From Pseudomonas sp. GD04091 (GTDB taxonomy: Bacteria; Pseudomonadota; Gammaproteobacteria; Pseudomonadales; Pseudomonadaceae): a stretch of 64,000 nucleotides of DNA. Shown here in pieces: positions 60,618 through 64,000 of this stretch; position 1 is the first letter of the stretch, and each line of letters starts with the position of its first letter. Location of the stretch: the NCBI RefSeq assembly GCF_029836165.1, contig NZ_JAOEBG010000019.1, positions 1 through 64,000 on the forward strand, written 5' to 3'. Both the position numbers and the translations under genes were made by a program. The notes under the pieces were generated by a model, which did not search any database, had not been told where the DNA came from, and saw only the letters and a list, made by a program, of their open reading frames with translations.

Positions 60618-61721
60618 TTACAGGCGCATCGGCATGACAACGTAGGACGAGTCGTCATTGCCGGCTTCCTGCAGCAGGGCGCTGCTGTTGGAGTCCGACA
60701 GAATCAGGCGAACTTGTTCGGTGGTCATGACACCCAGCACGTCCAGCAGGTAGCTGACGTTGAAGCCGATCTCCAGCGAGCTGCCGTTGTAGTCGACGCT
60801 GATCTCTTCCTCTGCCTCTTCCTGTTCCGGGTTGTTGGCCTGGATCTTCAGTTGGCCGGCGGCCAGTTGCAGACGAATACCACGGTATTTCTCGTTGGAG
60901 AGGATGGCGGTACGGCTGAAAGCTTCGCGCAGGGCTTGGCGATCGCCAATCACCAGCTTGTCGCCTCCTTTGGGCAGGACGCGTTCGTAGTCCGGGAACT
61001 TGCCATCGACCAGCTTGGAGGTGAAGGTAAATTCACCCGTGGTGGCGCGAATGTGGTGCTGCCCCAGCACGATGCTGACCATGCCCTCCGGATCGGTGAG
61101 CAGACGCGCCAACTCCAGGATACCTTTGCGCGGCACGATGACCTGATGGCGTTCAGCCTGGCCGATGGGAGCCTGCATGGCGCAAAGCGCCAGACGGTGA
61201 CCGTCGGTGGCTACGGCGCGCAGGGTGTCGGTAGACACTTCCAACAGCATGCCGTTGAGGTAGTAACGCACGTCCTGCTGGGCCATGGCGAAGCTGGTGC
61301 GCTCGATGAGGCGGCGCAGCTTGCTTTGCTCCAGGTTGCAGGTCAGCGAACCCGGGCCTTCTTCCACAGTCGGGAAGTCGTTGGCTGGCAGGGTGGACAA
61401 GGTGAAACGGCTGCGGCCGGCCTTGACCAGCAGTTTCTGCTCGTCGACCTTGATGTCGATCAGCACGTCGCTGGGCAGGCTCTTGCAAATGTCCATCAAC
61501 TTGCGCGCCGGGACGGTGATCTCGCCCGGTTCGGCAGGTTCTTCCAGCTGGACACGGCCAACCAGTTCGACTTCCAGGTCGGTACCGGTCAACGACAGCT
61601 GCTGGCCTTGGACGACCAGCAGGACGTTGGACAGGACCGGCAAGGTCTGGCGGCGCTCGACGACGCCTGCGACCAGTTGCAGGGGTTTCAACAGGGCTTC
61701 GCGTTGAATGGTGAAATGCAT
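60618..61721 (-). CDS. dnaN: DNA polymerase III beta subunit (sliding clamp)
   Basis: The ring-shaped processivity clamp. The 367-aa product has the three clamp domains; it starts MHFTIQREALLKPLQLVAGVVERRQTLPVLSNVLL and ends NDDSSYVVMPMRL, both typical. It is 40 bp after dnaA and 15 bp before recF on the same strand. Confidence 0.98.
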   Translation of the reverse strand: MHFTIQREALLKPLQLVAGVVERRQTLPVLSNVLLVVQGQQLSLTGTDLEVELVGRVQLEEPAEPGEITVPARKLMDICKSLPSDVLIDIKVDEQKLLVKAGRSRFTLSTLPANDFPTVEEGPGSLTCNLEQSKLRRLIERTSFAMAQQDVRYYLNGMLLEVSTDTLRAVATDGHRLALCAMQAPIGQAERHQVIVPRKGILELARLLTDPEGMVSIVLGQHHIRATTGEFTFTSKLVDGKFPDYERVLPKGGDKLVIGDRQALREAFSRTAILSNEKYRGIRLQLAAGQLKIQANNPEQEEAEEEISVDYNGSSLEIGFNVSYLLDVLGVMTTEQVRLILSDSNSSALLQEAGNDDSSYVVMPMRL

Positions 61722-61761
61722 GGTCTAGTCCCTTGCCTTCAATTAGCTGCGCAGACGGCCA

Positions 61762-63291
61762 TCAGGTCGTCAGCGTGCGCAGCAGGTTCTTGTAGTCCTC
61801 GCGGATGTCCGCGTCGGATTCCTTCAATTCATTGATCTTGCGGCAGGCGTGCAGCACGGTGGTGTGGTCGCGCCCGCCGAACATGTCGCCGATCTCCGGC
61901 AGACTGTGGTTGGTCAGCTCTTTCGACAACGCCATGGCTACCTGGCGTGGACGCGCCACCGAGCGCGAGCGGCGCTTGGACAGCAGATCGGAGATCTTGA
62001 TCTTGTAGTACTCGGCCACGGTGCGTTGGATGTTATCCACACTGACCAGTTTGTCCTGCAGCGCCAACAGATCCTTGAGCGACTCGCGGATCAGCTCGAT
62101 GGTGATGTCGCGGCCCATGAAGTGCGAGTGGGCAATGACCCGCTTCAGCGCGCCTTCGAGCTCACGTACGTTGGAGCGGATGCGCTGGGCAATGAAGAAC
62201 GCGGCATCGTGCGGCAGCTCGACCTTGGCCTGGTCGGCCTTCTTCATCAGGATGGCTACCCGTGTTTCCAGCTCTGGCGGCTCGACAGCCACGGTCAGTC
62301 CCCAACCGAAGCGCGATTTGAGACGTTCTTCCAGGCCTTCGATTTCCTTGGGATAGCGGTCGCTGGTGAGAATCACCTGCTGACCGCCCTCGAGCAAGGC
62401 GTTGAAGGTGTGGAAAAACTCTTCCTGGGAGCGCTCCTTGCGGGCGAAGAACTGGATGTCATCGATCAGCAGCGCGTCCACCGAACGGTAGAAGCGCTTG
62501 AATTCGTTGATGGCATTGAGTTGAAGCGCCTTGACCATGTCAGCGACGAAACGCTCGGAATGCAGGTAGACCACCTTGGCATTCGGGTTCTTCTTCAACA
62601 GATGGTTACCCACAGCATGCATCAAGTGGGTTTTACCCAGACCCACACCGCCATAAAGGAAGAGCGGGTTGTAACCATGCTTGGGGTTGTCGGCGACCTG
62701 CCAGGCCGCGGCACGGGCGAGCTGGTTCGACTTACCCTCGACAAAGGTTTCGAAGGTGAAAGTGCGATTCAGATAGCTGGTGTGCTTCAAGGCACCTTCG
62801 ACCTGCACCGTGCGCTGCTCGGTGCGTCCGCTGGCCACCGGGGCCGTCGCGGTTTCGCTCATGCTATCGAAACTGTCCCGCGAGGAAGGCTCCTCGAGCT
62901 CGGCGACCTGTTGCGCCGGCTCGATCACCGGCGCGCTCACAGGCTCGGCCTGCGGAGCCGCCTGTTGCACCTGCGCTTGCTGCGCAAGGCTTGCGGCCAT
63001 GGCAGCGCTGACGGGGGCATTGGGCGCCGCGCGCGCGGCAGAGCTGCGGCGGCTACCTATTAATAAGGAGAGGGCGGGGGCGATGCCACTGCCGTGCTCA
63101 CCCAGCAGCTCGAGCAGGCGGCCAAGGTACTTCTCATTGACCCAATCAAGCACGAAGCGGTTGGGCGCATAGACGCGCAACTCGTCGCCTTCGGCTTCGA
63201 CCTGTAGCGGACGGATCCAGGTGTTGAATTGCTGGGCAGGCAGTTCATCGCGCAGAAGCTCCACGCACTGCTGCCAAAGTTCCACTGACAC
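61762..63291 (-). CDS. dnaA: chromosomal replication initiator DnaA
   Basis: The AAA+ initiator binding DnaA boxes at oriC. The 509-aa product has domain I (MSVELWQQCVELLRDELPAQQFNTWIRPL), a long Ala/Gln/Pro-rich domain II linker (about residues 85-170), domain III with Walker A LFLYGGVGLGKTHLMHA and IDDIQFFARK, and domain IV with the DNA-binding signature GGRDHTTVLHACRKI. GTG at 63,291 is chosen (AGGGGA upstream); the longer frame extends into the origin region. Autoregulation by DnaA at the adjacent boxes is expected. Confidence 0.98.
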   Translation of the reverse strand: MSVELWQQCVELLRDELPAQQFNTWIRPLQVEAEGDELRVYAPNRFVLDWVNEKYLGRLLELLGEHGSGIAPALSLLIGSRRSSAARAAPNAPVSAAMAASLAQQAQVQQAAPQAEPVSAPVIEPAQQVAELEEPSSRDSFDSMSETATAPVASGRTEQRTVQVEGALKHTSYLNRTFTFETFVEGKSNQLARAAAWQVADNPKHGYNPLFLYGGVGLGKTHLMHAVGNHLLKKNPNAKVVYLHSERFVADMVKALQLNAINEFKRFYRSVDALLIDDIQFFARKERSQEEFFHTFNALLEGGQQVILTSDRYPKEIEGLEERLKSRFGWGLTVAVEPPELETRVAILMKKADQAKVELPHDAAFFIAQRIRSNVRELEGALKRVIAHSHFMGRDITIELIRESLKDLLALQDKLVSVDNIQRTVAEYYKIKISDLLSKRRSRSVARPRQVAMALSKELTNHSLPEIGDMFGGRDHTTVLHACRKINELKESDADIREDYKNLLRTLTT

Positions 63292-63868
63292 GGATATCCC
63301 CTGAGTTGAAAGCCGACTGAGGCAAAAACAAACCGCCATTGTACCGGGCGGGCTTCCAGTTATCCACACGTGGCGGTGGTCACAGACAGGGTAAACACGC
63401 CAAAAAGCGACTTGAACGCCATCTCTGACTGCGAATAAGCCCTGTGGATAACGCTACCTGAGGTCTATGCACAACCCCACCCTGAGGGCTGTGGATAAAG
63501 CAGCTGTGGATAATGTGGTTTTTCACCCACAGCTTGTGCCCACCTCCGACACAGCGAGAGCACCTGTTACGGACAAGGTTATGAATCTCTGTACATGGCG
63601 TATCTATTAGCCTACAAGGTGTTATCCACAGAAGGTTATCCACTTAAGATCTATAAGTTCTTCAGAAAAGCTTTTTATATGCCCTTCTGTTTTTTTCAAT
63701 TGTCCGGTCGTATCGCGAATCGCTGCGCAGTCCCAGAGGAGTCCAGGTAAATGCTCCATGAGAAAGGCTGGTTGGAAATTGACCTATTGGCTTGCTTTCT
63801 CTAGAATCGCCGATCTCTTAAAAAGGGGGCCATTCCGGCCCGTTGTCGACAAACCCAGGTAACACGCC
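63292..63868. other. oriC: chromosomal replication origin oriC (dnaA-rpmH intergenic region)
   Basis: 577 bp without genes. DnaA boxes: TTATCCACA at 63,360-63,368 (+) and 63,622-63,630 (+); TGTGGATAA at 63,443-63,451, 63,490-63,498 and 63,505-63,513 (-); and a one-mismatch TTATCCACT at 63,636-63,644 (+). The facing sets flank about 110 bp. An AT-rich stretch, 63,645-63,710 (including CTTTTTATATG and a T-run), next to the last two boxes is the likely unwinding element. The position between dnaA and rpmH matches known Pseudomonas origins. Confidence 0.93.
63779..63807 (+). promoter_or_regulatory. sigma70 promoter of rpmH
   Basis: TTGACC (63,779-63,784), exactly 17 nt, then TAGAAT (63,802-63,807); 61 bp upstream of the rpmH start codon. 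Strong match to the consensus. Confidence 0.85.
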
Positions 63869-64000
63869 ATGAAACGTACTTTCCAACCAAGCACCATCAA
63901 GCGCGCCCGCACCCACGGTTTCCGTGCCCGTATGGCTACCAAGAACGGCCGTGCTGTTCTGTCGCGTCGTCGCGCCAAAGGCCGTAAGCGTCTGGCCATT
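63869..64000 (+). CDS. rpmH: 50S ribosomal protein L34 (stop codon beyond window)
   Basis: Basic 44-residue protein of the large ribosomal subunit: MKRTFQPSTIKRARTHGFRA at the start and RRRAKGRKRLAI at the end. The 44 codons visible equal the full family length, so only the stop codon should lie outside the window. AGGTAA lies upstream of the ATG, and a good sigma70 promoter precedes it. rnpA is expected next. Confidence 0.97.
   Translation, partial: MKRTFQPSTIKRARTHGFRARMATKNGRAVLSRRRAKGRKRLAI

Overview
The window is chromosomal DNA around the replication origin of a Pseudomonas, most likely of the P. putida group. The evidence is the gene order rpmH / oriC / dnaA-dnaN-recF-gyrB at the right end, GC-rich coding DNA with strong third-position bias, parS sites with the core GTTCCACGTGGAAC, and many copies of the P. 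putida-type REP palindrome (CGCGGGTAAACCCGCTCC and the variant GCGACACAAGGCCGCTCC). The species call is inference from these features; no database search was possible. I saw no rRNA or tRNA genes, insertion sequences, prophage or CRISPR array.

Layout, left to right. 1-4.3 kb: aa3/caa3-type cytochrome c oxidase operon, transcribed leftward (ctaC-ctaD-ctaG-ctaE). 4.6-8.7 kb: a conserved protein of unknown function, then a translationally coupled trio (stand-alone CHASE2 sensor, small SH3-like periplasmic protein, M48 metalloprotease lipoprotein). 8.7-11.2 kb: beta-carbonic anhydrase with a SulP transporter. 11.6-15.7 kb: SplB-like radical SAM protein behind a LexA box, YheV-type zinc ribbon, oligopeptidase A (prlC), gamma-carbonic-anhydrase-like protein. 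15.8-21.6 kb: HAD phosphatase, lipoproteins, two DUF1161 proteins, OsmC, a luciferase-like oxidoreductase, dodecin and an ElaB/YqjD-like protein. 21.6-24.7 kb: trpI divergent from trpBA. 25-30.4 kb: choline-O-sulfate module (LysR regulator, betC, choX-like binding protein, SulP permease). 30.5-33.4 kb: aroE, hemF, qor. 33.4-35.1 kb: a variable patch with a DUF3077 gene behind a highly structured leader, and an orphan ORF of lower GC. 35.2-41.7 kb: tsaC, dprA, def-fmt-rsmB-trkA, TPR protein. 41.8-47.8 kb: lpxL/htrB, tag, glyQS-gmhB-plsC. 48-52.5 kb: MHS-family transporter, GMC oxidoreductase, LysR regulator. 52.4-57 kb: sulfide/persulfide oxidation module (pdo-sqr-tauE, divergent from a FisR-type sigma54 activator). 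57-64 kb: gyrB, recF, dnaN, dnaA, oriC, rpmH.

The best candidates for something undescribed are: (1) the 5' leader of the DUF3077 gene (about 34,121-34,302, minus strand). It has three copies of a 7-nt box arranged so that the middle copy can pair with either flanking copy, and a hairpin plus T7 run abutting the Shine-Dalgarno. This looks like a riboswitch or attenuator. (2) The CHASE2 / SH3-like / M48 lipoprotein operon, which has no signalling output domain. (3) The orphan low-GC ORF at 34.6-35.1 kb, whose reading frame extends upstream of any good start, as expected for a detached C-terminal module. Well-supported regulatory architecture includes a sigma54 promoter with an upstream TGGCAGT array for persulfide oxidation, a LexA box inside a 34-bp palindrome, three parS sites (two inside recF), and a six-box oriC.
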